Shown here one piece after another: positions 1 through 8,881 of a stretch of DNA of 57,483 bases. The position numbers were made by a program, and so were the translations under genes. The notes beneath the pieces were generated by a model. The model saw nothing but the letters and a program-made list of their open reading frames with translations. It had not been told where the DNA came from and searched no databases. Origin of the DNA: an uncultured beta proteobacterium (lineage in GTDB: Bacteria; Pseudomonadota; Gammaproteobacteria; Burkholderiales; Burkholderiaceae_C); NCBI GenBank assembly GCA_903897925.1, contig CAIUDG010000028.1, positions 1 to 57,483 on the forward strand, given 5' to 3'. Each line of letters begins with the position of its first letter. The stretch's first letter is position 1.

Positions 1-119
1 AAGCGGTGGCGCCGGCCAAGGTGTTTGTGAAGTGCGGCGGGTTTCCCAGAAGTGCTGGTCAGCGAGCGTGGACCGTAGAACGGGTGCCCGCTTCGTCAGT
101 CCTCGCCCACCCGCGGACG

Positions 120-360
120 CGCAACGCAGCGAGCGCCAATAACGTAGCAGGAGGAAAAGGCAAGCAATGCAGCGAACGCCAATAACGTAGCGGGAGGAAA
201 AGAACACAAACAGGCAAGCAAGGCAGCGAGCGCCAACAACGCAGGGGGAAAAGAACAGAAGCGGACGCTCAACGCAGCAAGCACCAACATCGCAGCAGGA
301 GGAAAAGAGCACAAGCAGACAAGCAACGCAACGAGCGCCAACAACGTAGCAGGCTGAAAC
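120..360 (-). repeat. Degenerate tandem repeat array, about five units of 43-54 bp
   Basis: Five imperfect units lie downstream of purH. Read on the minus strand, each has a core close to TTGGCGTTCGCTGCGTTGCG followed after a variable stretch by a TTTTCCTCCTGC-like segment. The core recurs at steps of about 43, 54, 51 and 54 bp, so most steps are multiples of three. This keeps a spurious minus-strand frame open (96-413) that would read as a Leu/Ala/Cys-rich repeat protein. The same family occurs in the opposite orientation at the right end of the window. Bases 1-119 left of the array hold no feature I can support, except that the string TGACGAAG plus flanks (minus strand, just beyond the array) also matches the right-end copy. 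Confidence 0.8.
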
Positions 361-396
361 CAGCGCAAAGGCGCAAAGCAACTCAGCGAGATGAGC

Positions 397-422
397 AAAA
401 AAAACCACACCATGCGGTGTGG
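397..422 (-). terminator. Rho-independent terminator after purH
   Basis: On the minus strand a 7-bp perfect stem (CCACACC / GGTGTGG) with a 4-base loop is followed by eight T residues. It starts 22 bases beyond the purH stop codon, which is the textbook position and form for an intrinsic terminator of the dusB-fis-purH transcript. Confidence 0.85.
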
Positions 423-443
423 CGTTTTCTACAAAGCCAGGTA

Positions 444-2039
444 TCAATGGCGGAAGTGGCGCACGCCGCTATACACCATCGCAACCCCACGCTCATTGGC
501 AGCCGCAATCACCTCGTCATCACGCATCGAACCACCAGGCTGGATCACGCACACCGCACCAGCATCAACCACCACGTCCAGACCATCGCGGAACGGGAAG
601 AAAGCATCGCTGGCAACCACCGTACCCTGCAACGACAAATTGGCATGACCGGCCTTAATGCTGGCAATACGCGCCGAATCCAAGCGACTCATCTGACCTG
701 CGCCAACACCCATCGTCATGCCACCGGCACAGAACACAATCGCATTCGACTTCACATACTGCGCTACCTTCCAAGCGAACAACAAATCCTGCAATTGCTC
801 CGGCGTTGGCTGCTTCACCGTCACCACCTTCAAATCCGCCAGCGTCAACTGGTGGTTATCGGAAGTCTGCAGCAACAAGCCTGAACCGATGCGCTTGGCA
901 TCCATGGCGTTGCGGCCATTGTCCCAATCGGTGCTGCCACCCTTGGGCAAATCAATCTGCAACACCCGCACATTGGCCTTGGCAGCAAACACCGCCAGCG
1001 CCTCCGGCGTGAAGGCCGGCGCCATCAACACCTCAACAAACTGCTTGGAAATCTGCAAAGCAGCCGCTTCATCGAGCGGGCAGTTCAGCGCAATGATGCC
1101 GCCAAAGGCCGAAGTCGGGTCGGTCTTGAAAGCCTTGCTATACGACTCCAGCGCATTGGCGCCAACCGCGACACCGCAGGGATTCGCATGCTTGACGATG
1201 ACACAGGCCGGGGTATCGAAACTCTTGACACATTCCCAGGCCGCATCGGCATCGGCGATGTTGTTGTAGCTGAGTTCCTTGCCCTGCAGTTGGCGCGCCG
1301 TTACCAGCGAACCTGGCGCCGGACTCAGGTCACGGTAAAGCGCTGCCTTCTGGTGCGAATTTTCACCGTAGCGCAGATCCTGCACCTTGATGAAACGGCC
1401 ATTGCTCTGCCCCGGAAACAGGTCCAGCACCGGGGTCTGGTCGGCCGCCACACCGTCACCGAACTGCACTGCGGACAGGTAGTCGCTGATGGCACCGTCG
1501 TACTGGCTGATGCGATTGAAAGCCGCTACGCTGAGCGCAAATTTGGTTTTTTCGCTGACTTTGCCCTGGGCCTGCAACTCGGCAATCACGCCGGCATATT
1601 GCGCAGCGTCGGTCAGCACGGCCACATCTTTCCAGTTCTTGGCCGCACTGCGCACCATCGCCGGGCCACCGATATCGATGTTTTCAATGGCATCTTCCAG
1701 CGTGCATCCGGGCTTGGCCACGGTCGCTTCAAATGGGTACAAATTGACCACCAGCACGTCGATGGTGTCAATCTTGTGTTCGGCCAGGGCCTGCATGTGT
1801 GCCGGCACATCGCGCCGCGCCAGCAAACCGCCATGCACGCGCGGATGCAGGGTCTTGACCCGGCCATCGAGCATTTCCGGGAAACCGGTCATCTGGGCCA
1901 CTTCGGTCACCGGCAGGCCGTTGTCGGCCAGCAGCTTGGCGGTGCCGCCGGTGGACAGCAGCTTGATGCCCTGCGCGTGCAGCGCCTGGGCGAGTTCGAG
2001 AATGCCGGTTTTGTCAGAGACAGAAAGGAGTGCGTTCAT
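444..2039 (-). CDS. purH: Bifunctional AICAR transformylase / IMP cyclohydrolase
   Basis: Catalyses the last two steps of IMP synthesis in the cytoplasm: formyl transfer from 10-formyl-THF to AICAR, then ring closure to IMP. The 531 residues match the usual PurH length. The N-terminal MGS-like cyclohydrolase domain (about 1-150) shows [10 protein letters not shown] at 62-71. The transformylase domain follows and carries the Lys-His pair in KHANPCG at 283-289. It is the third gene of a minus-strand run dusB-fis-purH, only 10 bp after fis, and ends at a clear terminator. In many betaproteobacteria ruvC follows purH; here it does not, and ruvC is at the other end of the window. Confidence 0.97.
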   Translation of the reverse strand: MNALLSVSDKTGILELAQALHAQGIKLLSTGGTAKLLADNGLPVTEVAQMTGFPEMLDGRVKTLHPRVHGGLLARRDVPAHMQALAEHKIDTIDVLVVNLYPFEATVAKPGCTLEDAIENIDIGGPAMVRSAAKNWKDVAVLTDAAQYAGVIAELQAQGKVSEKTKFALSVAAFNRISQYDGAISDYLSAVQFGDGVAADQTPVLDLFPGQSNGRFIKVQDLRYGENSHQKAALYRDLSPAPGSLVTARQLQGKELSYNNIADADAAWECVKSFDTPACVIVKHANPCGVAVGANALESYSKAFKTDPTSAFGGIIALNCPLDEAAALQISKQFVEVLMAPAFTPEALAVFAAKANVRVLQIDLPKGGSTDWDNGRNAMDAKRIGSGLLLQTSDNHQLTLADLKVVTVKQPTPEQLQDLLFAWKVAQYVKSNAIVFCAGGMTMGVGAGQMSRLDSARIASIKAGHANLSLQGTVVASDAFFPFRDGLDVVVDAGAVCVIQPGGSMRDDEVIAAANERGVAMVYSGVRHFRH

Positions 2040-2049
2040 GGTGGCTTTC

Positions 2050-2286
2050 TTATTTCAGTAGTTTGTGTTCGACAAGTTTCTTGCGCAGGGTGTTGCGGTT
2101 CAGACCAAGCCATTCAGCAGCTTTTGACTGGTTGTTCTCGGCATGCGCCATCACCACTTCGAGCAGCGGTCGCTCGACGATGCGCAACATCATGTCGTGC
2201 AGGCTGTCCGGCTCGGTGCCGCACAGGTCGCGGAAATAGTCTTCCAGACTGTTTCGCACGCATTCTTCGATGGATTTTTTACTCAT
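2050..2286 (-). CDS. fis: Fis family DNA-binding protein
   Basis: Small nucleoid-associated protein of 78 residues. The C-terminal half (about 45-78) is the Fis helix-turn-helix, with the characteristic [20 protein letters not shown] stretch. The short N-terminal part corresponds to the dimerisation/activation region and is shorter than the 98-residue E. coli protein, as is normal for betaproteobacterial Fis. Its start overlaps the dusB stop by 4 bp (ATGA), so the two are translationally coupled, the same dusB-fis linkage seen in enterobacteria. The gene is probably controlled from the dusB promoter. Confidence 0.95.
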   Translation of the reverse strand: MSKKSIEECVRNSLEDYFRDLCGTEPDSLHDMMLRIVERPLLEVVMAHAENNQSKAAEWLGLNRNTLRKKLVEHKLLK

Positions 2287-3332
2287 ATGCTTGCTTCCCT
2301 CATTGCGTCTTCACACGCCGACAGCTGGCGCACGCGCGCTGGCATGCGGTCCATGGTCTGGTGTAACTGGTCCATGAATTGCGCCACCGCAGCCACCTGG
2401 GCGTCGCAATCGTCGAGTGTGTTCATGTGCTGGCGAAAGGCTTCGCCCTGAGGCAGGGCGCGCAGGTACCAGCCAATATGCTTGCGCGCCGAGCGCACGC
2501 CAATGAATGCACCGTACAGGGTGTAGTGGTCCTGCAAATGCGCAAGCAGCATTTTTTTGACTTCGCTGACCAGCGGTGGTGCCAGTTCGGTGCCATGCGC
2601 CAGGAAATGCGCAATTTCACGAAATATCCAGGGGTTGCCCTGCGCCGCGCGGCCAATCATCAGCGCGTCGGCGCCGGTGTAGCGCAGCACGTCGCGGGCT
2701 TTTTGTGGTGTATCGATATCGCCATTGGCGACCACCGGAATGCGCAGCGCGGCCTTGACTTCCGCAATGGTGTCGTACTCGGCATGTCCGCCGTAGCCCT
2801 GCTCGCGGCTGCGGCCATGGATCGTCACCATCTGCACACCGGCGCTTTCTGCGGCACGCGCCAATGACAAGGCATTTTTGTTCGACTGGCACCAGCCCGT
2901 ACGCATCTTCAATGTCACCGGCACCTGGTGTGGCGCGCAGGCGGCAACCACTGCTGAAACAATTTCCAGCGCCAGGGTTTCGTCCTGCATCAGGGCCGAA
3001 CCAGCCCACTTGTTGCAGACTTTTTTCGCTGGACAGCCCATATTGATATCAATGATCTGGGCTCCACGGTCGATATTGAAGCGCGCCGCATCGGCCATCA
3101 TCTGCGCTTCGGTGCCGGCAATCTGCACCGCGATCGGACCGCTTTCACCCTCATGGTTGGCGCGGCGCGAAGTCTTCAGTGAGCGCAGCAGATCCGGGCG
3201 TGAAGTCACCATCTCGCTGACCGCATAGGCGGCCCCGAGCTTTTTGCACAGTTGGCGAAATGGCCGGTCGGTCACGCCCGCCATGGGCGCGACAAACAGC
3301 GGATTCGCCAACGCAAATGGACCAATGTGCAT
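2283..3332 (-). CDS. dusB: tRNA-dihydrouridine synthase B
   Basis: FMN-dependent reductase that converts specific uridines in the tRNA D-loop to dihydrouridine. The 349-residue protein begins with the TIM-barrel signature (PLFVAPMAGVTDRPFR at 11-26) and has the catalytic Cys100 in NMGCP. An FMN phosphate-binding motif (NGDI) and IGRAAQGNPW lie further on. It is the first gene of the dusB-fis-purH run. The upstream spacer (3333-3510) is AT-richer than its surroundings and holds a 7-bp inverted repeat at 3397-3415 that may belong to the promoter region. Confidence 0.96.
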   Translation of the reverse strand: MHIGPFALANPLFVAPMAGVTDRPFRQLCKKLGAAYAVSEMVTSRPDLLRSLKTSRRANHEGESGPIAVQIAGTEAQMMADAARFNIDRGAQIIDINMGCPAKKVCNKWAGSALMQDETLALEIVSAVVAACAPHQVPVTLKMRTGWCQSNKNALSLARAAESAGVQMVTIHGRSREQGYGGHAEYDTIAEVKAALRIPVVANGDIDTPQKARDVLRYTGADALMIGRAAQGNPWIFREIAHFLAHGTELAPPLVSEVKKMLLAHLQDHYTLYGAFIGVRSARKHIGWYLRALPQGEAFRQHMNTLDDCDAQVAAVAQFMDQLHQTMDRMPARVRQLSACEDAMREASI

Positions 3333-3396
3333 GTTCAGGTGAAAGAAGAGAAATGAAGAAGCGTCGGCAGACCGGCCACGAATTCTAACTGCCTAA

Positions 3397-3415
3397 AATT
3401 TCAGCAATTGAAATT
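3397..3415. promoter_or_regulatory. Inverted repeat upstream of dusB
   Basis: AATTTCA and TGAAATT arms of 7 bp are separated by 5 bp. The site lies 65 bp before the dusB start in the only AT-rich part of the 178-bp ychF-dusB spacer. It could be an operator of the dusB-fis-purH promoter. I found no convincing -35/-10 pair, so the regulatory role is inference. Confidence 0.3.
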
Positions 3416-3510
3416 CGGCACGAATCGATCGCAAATTCAGCTTCCGGCACCGCCGGCGCCGTCAGCCTCGGGTAAGTTTTGTGCCACCCGGATCAGGGCG
3501 GCTGTCATTT

Positions 3511-4596
3511 TTAGGAACTAAACAGGAAGTTCATCACGTCGCCATCCTTGACGACGTAGTCCTTGCCTTCGGCGCGCATCTTGCCGGCGTCCTTGGCACC
3601 CTGCTCCCCTTTGTAGGCGATAAAGTCATCAAAGGCGATGGTCTGGGCCCGGATATAGCCCTTTTCAAAGTCGGTATGGATCACGCCAGCCGCTTGCGGA
3701 CCGGTGTCGCCAACGTGAATGGTCCAGGCGCGTACTTCCTTGACCCCCGCCGTGAAATAGGTCTGCAGACCGAGCAAGCTGTAAGCCGAGCGGATCAGGC
3801 GGTTCAGCCCCGGCTCGGACTGCCCCAGCTCTTCCAGGAACATTTGCCGATCTTCGTCGCTCATCTCCGACATATCGGCTTCGAGCTTGGCACAGATTGC
3901 CACCACGGGGGCCTTTTGCGCCTGTGCGAAGGCGGTCAGGCGGTCCAGCAGCGGGTTGTTGGTGAAGCCATCTTCCGACACATTGGCCACAAACATCGCC
4001 GGCTTGGCTGTGATCAGGAAGAACTGCTTCAGCAGCGCCAGTTCGTCCTTGCTGAAATCAATGGTGCGCACCGGTTTGCCGTCATTCAGCGCGAGCAGGC
4101 ATTTGTCCAGCAGCGCGACCAGCTTGATGGCTTCCTTGTCACCGGCACGCGCCGGTTTGGAGACCCGGGCGTGGGCCTTTTCCACGGCGGCCAGATCGGC
4201 CAGGCACAACTCGGTCTGGATCACTTCAATGTCTGAAATCGGATCGACCTTGCCGGCCACGTGGATCACGTTGTCATCTTCGAAACAGCGCACCACATTG
4301 ACGATGGCGTCGGTTTCGCGGATGTGGGCCAGGAACTTGTTGCCCAGGCCTTCGCCGGTACTGGCACCTGCCACCAGGCCGGCAATATCGACAAATTCAA
4401 CAATGGCAGGAACAATGCGTTCCGGCGTAATGATGGCGGCCAGGTCCTGCAGGCGCGGGTCCGGCACTTCCACCACGCCCACATTCGGTTCAATGGTGCA
4501 GAAGGGATAGTTCTCCGCCGCAATGCCAGCCTTGGTCAGGGCGTTGAACAGGGTCGATTTACCAACGTTGGGCAGGCCAACAATTCCGCACTTCAT
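3511..4596 (-). CDS. ychF: Redox-regulated ATPase YchF (Obg-like)
   Basis: P-loop NTPase of the Obg/TRAFAC class that prefers ATP over GTP, binds ribosomes and has been linked to translation and oxidative-stress responses. The 361 residues match the family. The G1 motif GLPNVGKS is at 7-14, and the signature [13 protein letters not shown] follows in the G domain. The C-terminal TGS domain ends with the typical [16 protein letters not shown] block. The ATG is preceded by AGGATTGTT on the minus strand, a plausible binding site. The gene often follows pth, but here a chemoreceptor gene lies upstream on the same strand after 259 bp with no recognisable gene. Confidence 0.96.
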   Translation of the reverse strand: MKCGIVGLPNVGKSTLFNALTKAGIAAENYPFCTIEPNVGVVEVPDPRLQDLAAIITPERIVPAIVEFVDIAGLVAGASTGEGLGNKFLAHIRETDAIVNVVRCFEDDNVIHVAGKVDPISDIEVIQTELCLADLAAVEKAHARVSKPARAGDKEAIKLVALLDKCLLALNDGKPVRTIDFSKDELALLKQFFLITAKPAMFVANVSEDGFTNNPLLDRLTAFAQAQKAPVVAICAKLEADMSEMSDEDRQMFLEELGQSEPGLNRLIRSAYSLLGLQTYFTAGVKEVRAWTIHVGDTGPQAAGVIHTDFEKGYIRAQTIAFDDFIAYKGEQGAKDAGKMRAEGKDYVVKDGDVMNFLFSS

Positions 4597-4855
4597 AACA
4601 ATCCTTTTAAATCAATGCTTCCCAGCGGCGCCATGGAGCCGCATGTCGGCCTGGTGGCAGCGCCGGACTACCGCACATGGCGCAGACGCCGGCGGACGGG
4701 ACAACCCGCCGAGAACGGTCACATTGCTCGGTTTTTGTCCTGGTTTTGCCCTGGGAGTAATGGTGAGCATTGTAATGACCAGCGCAGCGCTGCTTTGCAA
4801 GGCCAGCGCAACCGGTGCTCGAATCCTGCCGGATCAGGTTTTGGCTGGGTTGGGC

Positions 4856-6604
4856 TTAGAAAGTTTCCCAGTCATCATCCGCACCGGCGGGCGTGGCCTT
4901 GGCTTGAACCACTGGCTTTGATAAAGCCACCGGTTTAACAGCAACCGCGGGCTTCTTTGCTTCAACTTGACGGACAGCAACCGACTTCGGTGCGGGCTTA
5001 GTGACGCTGACTGCTTTATACGGCGGTGCACTCGCTTGGGCAACTTGTGCGCGACCATCGAGCTTGAAGGTCGCCACCACTTGCACCAGATCTTGCGCCT
5101 GGTTCTTTAGACTGCTAGCCGCAGCCGCCATTTGCTCGACCAGCGCGGCGTTTTGCTGCGTCACCTGGTCCATGCTTTGGACCGCTTCACCGATCTGTGA
5201 CACACCCGATGCCTGCTCGTTGCTGGCAGCACTTATTTCGCCCATGATGTCGGTAACCCGACGGATACTGCTGACAACTTCCGTCATGGTGCCGCCAGCC
5301 TTATCGACCAACTCTGCGCCCTGCTCAACACGCTCCACGCTGGCATTGATCAGCATTTTTATTTCCTTGGCTGCTTCCGCGGATCGACTAGCCAGCGAAC
5401 GCACCTCGCTGGCAACCACCGCAAAGCCGCGCCCCTGCTCACCAGCACGGGCGGCTTCCACCGCGGCATTGAGCGCCAAGATATTGGTCTGGAACGCGAT
5501 GCCATCGATCACGCTGATGATGTCGCCGATTTTGCGACTCGCCTCGTTGATGCCTTTCATTGTTTCGACGACCTGCCCAACCACCTCACCACCCTGAACT
5601 GCTACCGTGGATGCGTTGGCCGCTAGCTGATTGGCCTGCCGTGCCGCATCAGCGTTCTGTTTGACTGTGGCGCTGAGCTCTTCCATGCTCGCGGCAGTCT
5701 CCTCCAGCGCGCTGGCTTGCTGCTCGGTTCGCGCTGACAGGTCGTTGTTGCCTTGTGCAATTTCGGCACTGGCGGTGGATACGCCTTCCGAACCCGCACG
5801 CACGCGTGAAACCACTCCGACCAAATTGTTCTGCATTACGTTGAGGGCAGCGTGGAGTTGGCCAATTTCGTCCGTCGCATTGGAAGTTAGGTGCGAACTC
5901 AAATCTCCTGCTGCCACAGACTCCGCAAAGCGCAGTGCGGCATGCAGTGCGCGGGTAATTCCTCGCACGACAACGAACGCAAAAATTCCGCTGATGGCGA
6001 GTGTAAGCACCGCCACAACACTGGACACCGTAAACGCCATCGCCCTGGTAGCCACAGCGCCAGCCTTGGCGTCGTTCATGAAGCGAACATTCAGTTCTCG
6101 GTGTTTTTGATAACTGGCCAGGACTGCAGCCCCCACATCCCTGTTTGACAGCAACAGGTTACGGGCATCGTCGTGCTTTCCCTGGGTCTCCATCGCTACC
6201 GACTTATCCTTGACGGAGGCAAAAACTGCAATGGCTGCACGCGTGGCATCCAGGTTCGCCTTGTCGAGCGCAAATACCTCGGGGGGCTCATCCATATCCT
6301 CTTTTTCGTACTTGGCAAGTGCGTCAGCTGCCGTTTTCAGATCGGCGTCTACTTCTTGTGCAAGCGCGACTTTGTCCTTTTCTTCGGTCGCCGCAATGTA
6401 TTGCCAAAGCTTCACACGGGCATCCAAGAAGGCCACGTTGCTGACATCCAGATCAACAATCGAAGGCACGGTATTGACGGTTGCAAAATTTGCCGCGTCA
6501 TAAACCTTGTTTACCTGGGTCCAGAGCATGGTCGTCAAAATGGCAATGCCCACGAAGGCGATAAGCACTAGAAGACTGATTTTCTTTGCAACGGTCAATT
6601 TCAT
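4856..6604 (-). CDS. Methyl-accepting chemotaxis protein with WETF tail
   Basis: Inner-membrane chemoreceptor of 582 residues. I chose the ATG at 6604, preceded by GGAG at 6-base spacing, over an in-frame TTG 12 bp upstream. TM1 is near residues 8-30, followed by a four-helix-bundle ligand domain of about 155 residues, TM2 near 185-212, a HAMP domain, and the kinase-control hairpin with the invariant [20 protein letters not shown] tip. The last residues DDWETF match the NWETF pentapeptide that tethers CheR and CheB on E. coli Tar and Tsr, so it is probably a major receptor aiding adaptation of others. A Pro/Ala/Lys-rich linker of about 50 residues precedes the tail. The ligand is unknown. Confidence 0.95.
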   Translation of the reverse strand: MKLTVAKKISLLVLIAFVGIAILTTMLWTQVNKVYDAANFATVNTVPSIVDLDVSNVAFLDARVKLWQYIAATEEKDKVALAQEVDADLKTAADALAKYEKEDMDEPPEVFALDKANLDATRAAIAVFASVKDKSVAMETQGKHDDARNLLLSNRDVGAAVLASYQKHRELNVRFMNDAKAGAVATRAMAFTVSSVVAVLTLAISGIFAFVVVRGITRALHAALRFAESVAAGDLSSHLTSNATDEIGQLHAALNVMQNNLVGVVSRVRAGSEGVSTASAEIAQGNNDLSARTEQQASALEETAASMEELSATVKQNADAARQANQLAANASTVAVQGGEVVGQVVETMKGINEASRKIGDIISVIDGIAFQTNILALNAAVEAARAGEQGRGFAVVASEVRSLASRSAEAAKEIKMLINASVERVEQGAELVDKAGGTMTEVVSSIRRVTDIMGEISAASNEQASGVSQIGEAVQSMDQVTQQNAALVEQMAAAASSLKNQAQDLVQVVATFKLDGRAQVAQASAPPYKAVSVTKPAPKSVAVRQVEAKKPAVAVKPVALSKPVVQAKATPAGADDDWETF

Positions 6605-7103
6605 AAGGAGCTCCAACGTTCAAAGGGCGGCGCGAAATGCAAACGACCCCGCAAGCAAACTTACAGATAGCTGTTGCGAGCCAGCTGTTGCGAGCCAAGC
6701 ACGGGCATTGCGCCCCCCAATTCGCCAAAATATAGAGGATTTCCGATGGGTCGTGGACGCAATTTTTAGGAATAATTCTGCCGAGGCCGCCAAAGCGGAG
6801 GCGTTAAGCCCCTGTACTTGCCACAGCACGCCAATGGTGCGAAAACTGCCAGACACCCCCGCAGCACCCAAACGCAGGTGCCAAGCGCGACAACCAGCAA
6901 GCCGCTGCTGCCAAACGCCAAACACCAATGCCAGCCCAGCCCAGCCCAGCCCAGCCCAGCCGAGCTGCAGCAGCAGCTGCTGCCCGCCGCTCGGGCGCAG
7001 CGAAAAATCGGCAACAAGCTATTTCTGTCACAGATGGCCTTATTCGCCTTTTAGGGCCTGTCCATGTGATATATATAGACCTTTCCTACACCCTGAAAAC
7101 ACC
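6605..7103. other. 500-bp region without a convincing gene, with simple repeats
   Basis: Open frames here lack coding character. The region contains a perfect 14-bp tandem duplication (AGCTGTTGCGAGCC twice, 6669-6696), six copies of CCAGC (6931-6960) and a GCAGCAGCTGCTGC palindrome just after them. Near 7066-7080 an AT stretch (TGTGATATATATAG) resembles an extended -10 element and could serve the small gene at 7104. The upstream half must hold the promoter of the divergent chemoreceptor gene, but I cannot place it. Confidence 0.6.
6931..6960. repeat. Pentanucleotide repeat (CCAGC)x6
   Basis: Six perfect tandem CCAGC units are followed by one degenerate unit (CGAGC). The tract is intergenic, about 145 bp before the small ORF at 7104. 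Five-base tracts can change length by slippage, but no reading frame clearly depends on this one. Confidence 0.9.
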
Positions 7104-7280
7104 ATGGCAATCCTCCACGCGCCGGTTGGTCGCATCCGTCAAATTTCGGCACAAATCAAGTTGCTGGAAGACAAGCTGATGAGCAACAAAGTCATTCCCA
7201 TGCGCGAGCAGTCGGTGATCCACGCCGAGATCAGAAAACTGCGCGAAGAACTCGAAACACTGGAAAAGCGAACACGCTGA
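7104..7280 (+). CDS. Small predicted coiled-coil protein of unknown function
   Basis: Reading from the ATG at 7104 gives 58 residues (MAILHAPVGRIRQIS...LEKRTR). From about residue 8 onwards it is a charged, heptad-like helix (LLEDKLM, IRKLREELETLEKR) with no Cys, signal peptide or membrane segment. An upstream open frame extends further but has no coding character, so the internal ATG is the better start, although its ribosome binding site is weak. An AT-rich promoter-like stretch lies about 30 bp upstream. I do not recognise the family. Helix propensity and charge pattern favour a real small protein, perhaps a binding partner or regulator. Confidence 0.5.
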   Translation: MAILHAPVGRIRQISAQIKLLEDKLMSNKVIPMREQSVIHAEIRKLREELETLEKRTR

Positions 7281-7350
7281 ATGCGCCATTTGGTGCAAGC
7301 ACATCCACGCTAGACCGCCCCAGCCGCGCAACCGGGGCAGCGGCATACGG

Positions 7351-7383
7351 CGCCACGATCTCGCCACGATCTCGCCACCATTT
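7351..7383. repeat. 11-bp tandem repeat, three units
   Basis: CGCCACGATCT occurs twice in tandem, followed by a third diverged copy (CGCCACCATTT). The repeat lies in the 289-bp spacer between the small coiled-coil gene and the Ser-rich protein gene. The rest of that spacer holds no gene I can support. Confidence 0.8.
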
Positions 7384-7569
7384 CCCGGCAACATTTCCAG
7401 TCGCGCCACGCCAGCGCCAACACAAACTGCTGCACTGAAAAAAACATACGCCACATTTCGGCGCCCGTAAAGATATGTAAATAGGCGGCGTTTTGTCCGT
7501 TTATTTTCGCTTTAGCTTTTTCAGCAAGTGCCATCCAATAGACGCATAAACAGCGCGGGGATGAACACC

Positions 7570-8298
7570 ATGAATATCAGCAGCACCAGCAACAGCTATC
7601 TTGCAGCGACCAGCAGCGTCCAAAGCAGCGCCGCCACCAGCAGCATCAGCCCCTTCCAGGACCCGGAAGGCAGCAGCAGCGGTGGTGGGGGTGGCGGTGG
7701 GCACAAAGTCCACCGGGGGCATGGCGGCGGCATGCACCACGCCATGGACCAGGCCTTGCAGAGCCTGGGTCTGAGCCCCTCTGCAAGCAACCCCAGCAAT
7801 TCGGCCGCCAGCAGCACCGGCACCAGCAGCACGCAAACCGGCTCCGACGACAGCGACGACGCCACCCAGGGCATCAAGGGCGATGTGCGCAATTTCATGC
7901 GCACCTTGTTTCAAACCATACAAAACGCCACCCAATCCAGCAGCGCCAGCGCCAGCACTGGAAGCAGCGCCACCGCCGCCACCAGCGCCAGCACGGGTGG
8001 TGCTGCCAACAGCTTTGCCAACGGCTTGTCTGCCGTGATTGCCCAGGTTAGCAACGGTACCGCACCGAGCGACCTGCAAAACGCCTTCAACACACTGAGC
8101 GCCGACATGCAACCCAGCAGTGGCGCAAGCAGTTCCAGCGCCTCCAGCAATGGCAGCAGCAACAGTAACAGTAACAGCAGCAGCAACGCGAACCAGGTGA
8201 GCTTGCAACAGCTGCTGACACAGCTGCAGCAAAACCTCGGCTATGGCGCGTCCGGCAGCAACGCCGCGCTTGGCAACCTGCTCAGCGTCCAGGCCTGA
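7570..8298 (+). CDS. Ser/Gly/Ala-rich protein of unknown function
   Basis: I chose the ATG at 7570 because GGGG at 7557-7560 sits 9 bases before it but directly abuts the alternative ATG at 7561. The 242-residue product alternates low-complexity Ser/Thr/Asn/Gly tracts with three short segments of ordered, helix-forming sequence: GIKGDVRNFMRTLFQTIQ, SFANGLSAVIAQVSNG followed by LQNAFNTLSADMQ, and SLQQLLTQLQQNLG. A Gly/His-rich patch (GGGGGGGHKVHRGHGGG and MHHAMDQAL) precedes the first. There is no signal peptide or membrane helix. Layout and composition resemble those of the next gene, with which it probably forms a pair. The function is unknown; export by a non-Sec route or a surface role is conjecture. 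Confidence 0.75.
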   Translation: MNISSTSNSYLAATSSVQSSAATSSISPFQDPEGSSSGGGGGGGHKVHRGHGGGMHHAMDQALQSLGLSPSASNPSNSAASSTGTSSTQTGSDDSDDATQGIKGDVRNFMRTLFQTIQNATQSSSASASTGSSATAATSASTGGAANSFANGLSAVIAQVSNGTAPSDLQNAFNTLSADMQPSSGASSSSASSNGSSNSNSNSSSNANQVSLQQLLTQLQQNLGYGASGSNAALGNLLSVQA

Positions 8299-8371
8299 AA
8301 CCCTGGCGCGTGCGACACACCGTTCGGTGTTTACGACAGACTATTTATCAACCCCAAGCAAGGAGTCCATC

Positions 8372-8755
8372 ATGGGCATGAGCATCCAATCCAATCCCGA
8401 CGTCTCGGGCAGCCAATCCACCTCCAGCACCGCAACCTGGCAACAGCGCAAACAGGACTTTCAAAACCTGAGCCAGGCTTTGCAATCCGGCAATGTGGAC
8501 CAGGCCAAAACCGCTTACGCGCAATTGGTGAAAGACTCCCCCGCCAGCGCCACCAAGGACCCGAATGGTCCATTGGCACAGATTGGCAAATCGCTGCAAA
8601 GCGGCGACATCGCCGGTGCACAAAAAGCCATGTCCGGCATGAAGTCCCACCATGGTGGCCATCGCCACTCCAGCAGCACCAGCACTAGCAGCAGCACGCC
8701 CACGCTATCGAATCCAACCGCCACCCTGGGCAACAACGTCGATACGCTGGCCTAG
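8372..8755 (+). CDS. Small Ser/His-rich protein with repeated helical motif, unknown function
   Basis: The ATG at 8372 follows a strong AAGGAG at 6 bases, which fixes the start against the longer open frame. The product has 127 residues. Two related helical motifs are visible: LSQALQSGNVDQAKTAYAQL (about 31-50) and IGKSLQSGDIAGAQKAMSGM (about 68-87), each with the pattern LQSG(N/D)xxxAxxAxxxL, like paired TPR-type helices. They are followed by a HHGGHRH patch and a Ser/Thr tail. No signal peptide or membrane helix is present. It lies 73 bp after the preceding Ser-rich protein gene and shares its composition. Proteins with this LQSG-type repeat occur in other Proteobacteria as hypotheticals; I know no function. 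Confidence 0.8.
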   Translation: MGMSIQSNPDVSGSQSTSSTATWQQRKQDFQNLSQALQSGNVDQAKTAYAQLVKDSPASATKDPNGPLAQIGKSLQSGDIAGAQKAMSGMKSHHGGHRHSSSTSTSSSTPTLSNPTATLGNNVDTLA

Positions 8756-8881
8756 CCAGCACCGGTCCGGCCAGGACATTCGCGCGCCTTGGCGCATGTG
8801 AAATAGTCCTGCCGCGCGCGGAAGTCGCCTTGCAAGGACGTTCGATGCGCACGCCTTGCGCCCAGCTTCTACAATGCCGGG

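Noticed and set aside
120..360. Possible CRISPR array
   Set aside because: Units are degenerate throughout, with no identical short repeats separated by unique spacers, and no cas genes are present.
96..413. Open frame on the minus strand encoding a Leu/Ala/Cys-rich repetitive membrane-like protein
   Set aside because: It is wholly explained by the tandem repeat, whose period is mostly a multiple of three. It has no start signals and overlaps the purH terminator.
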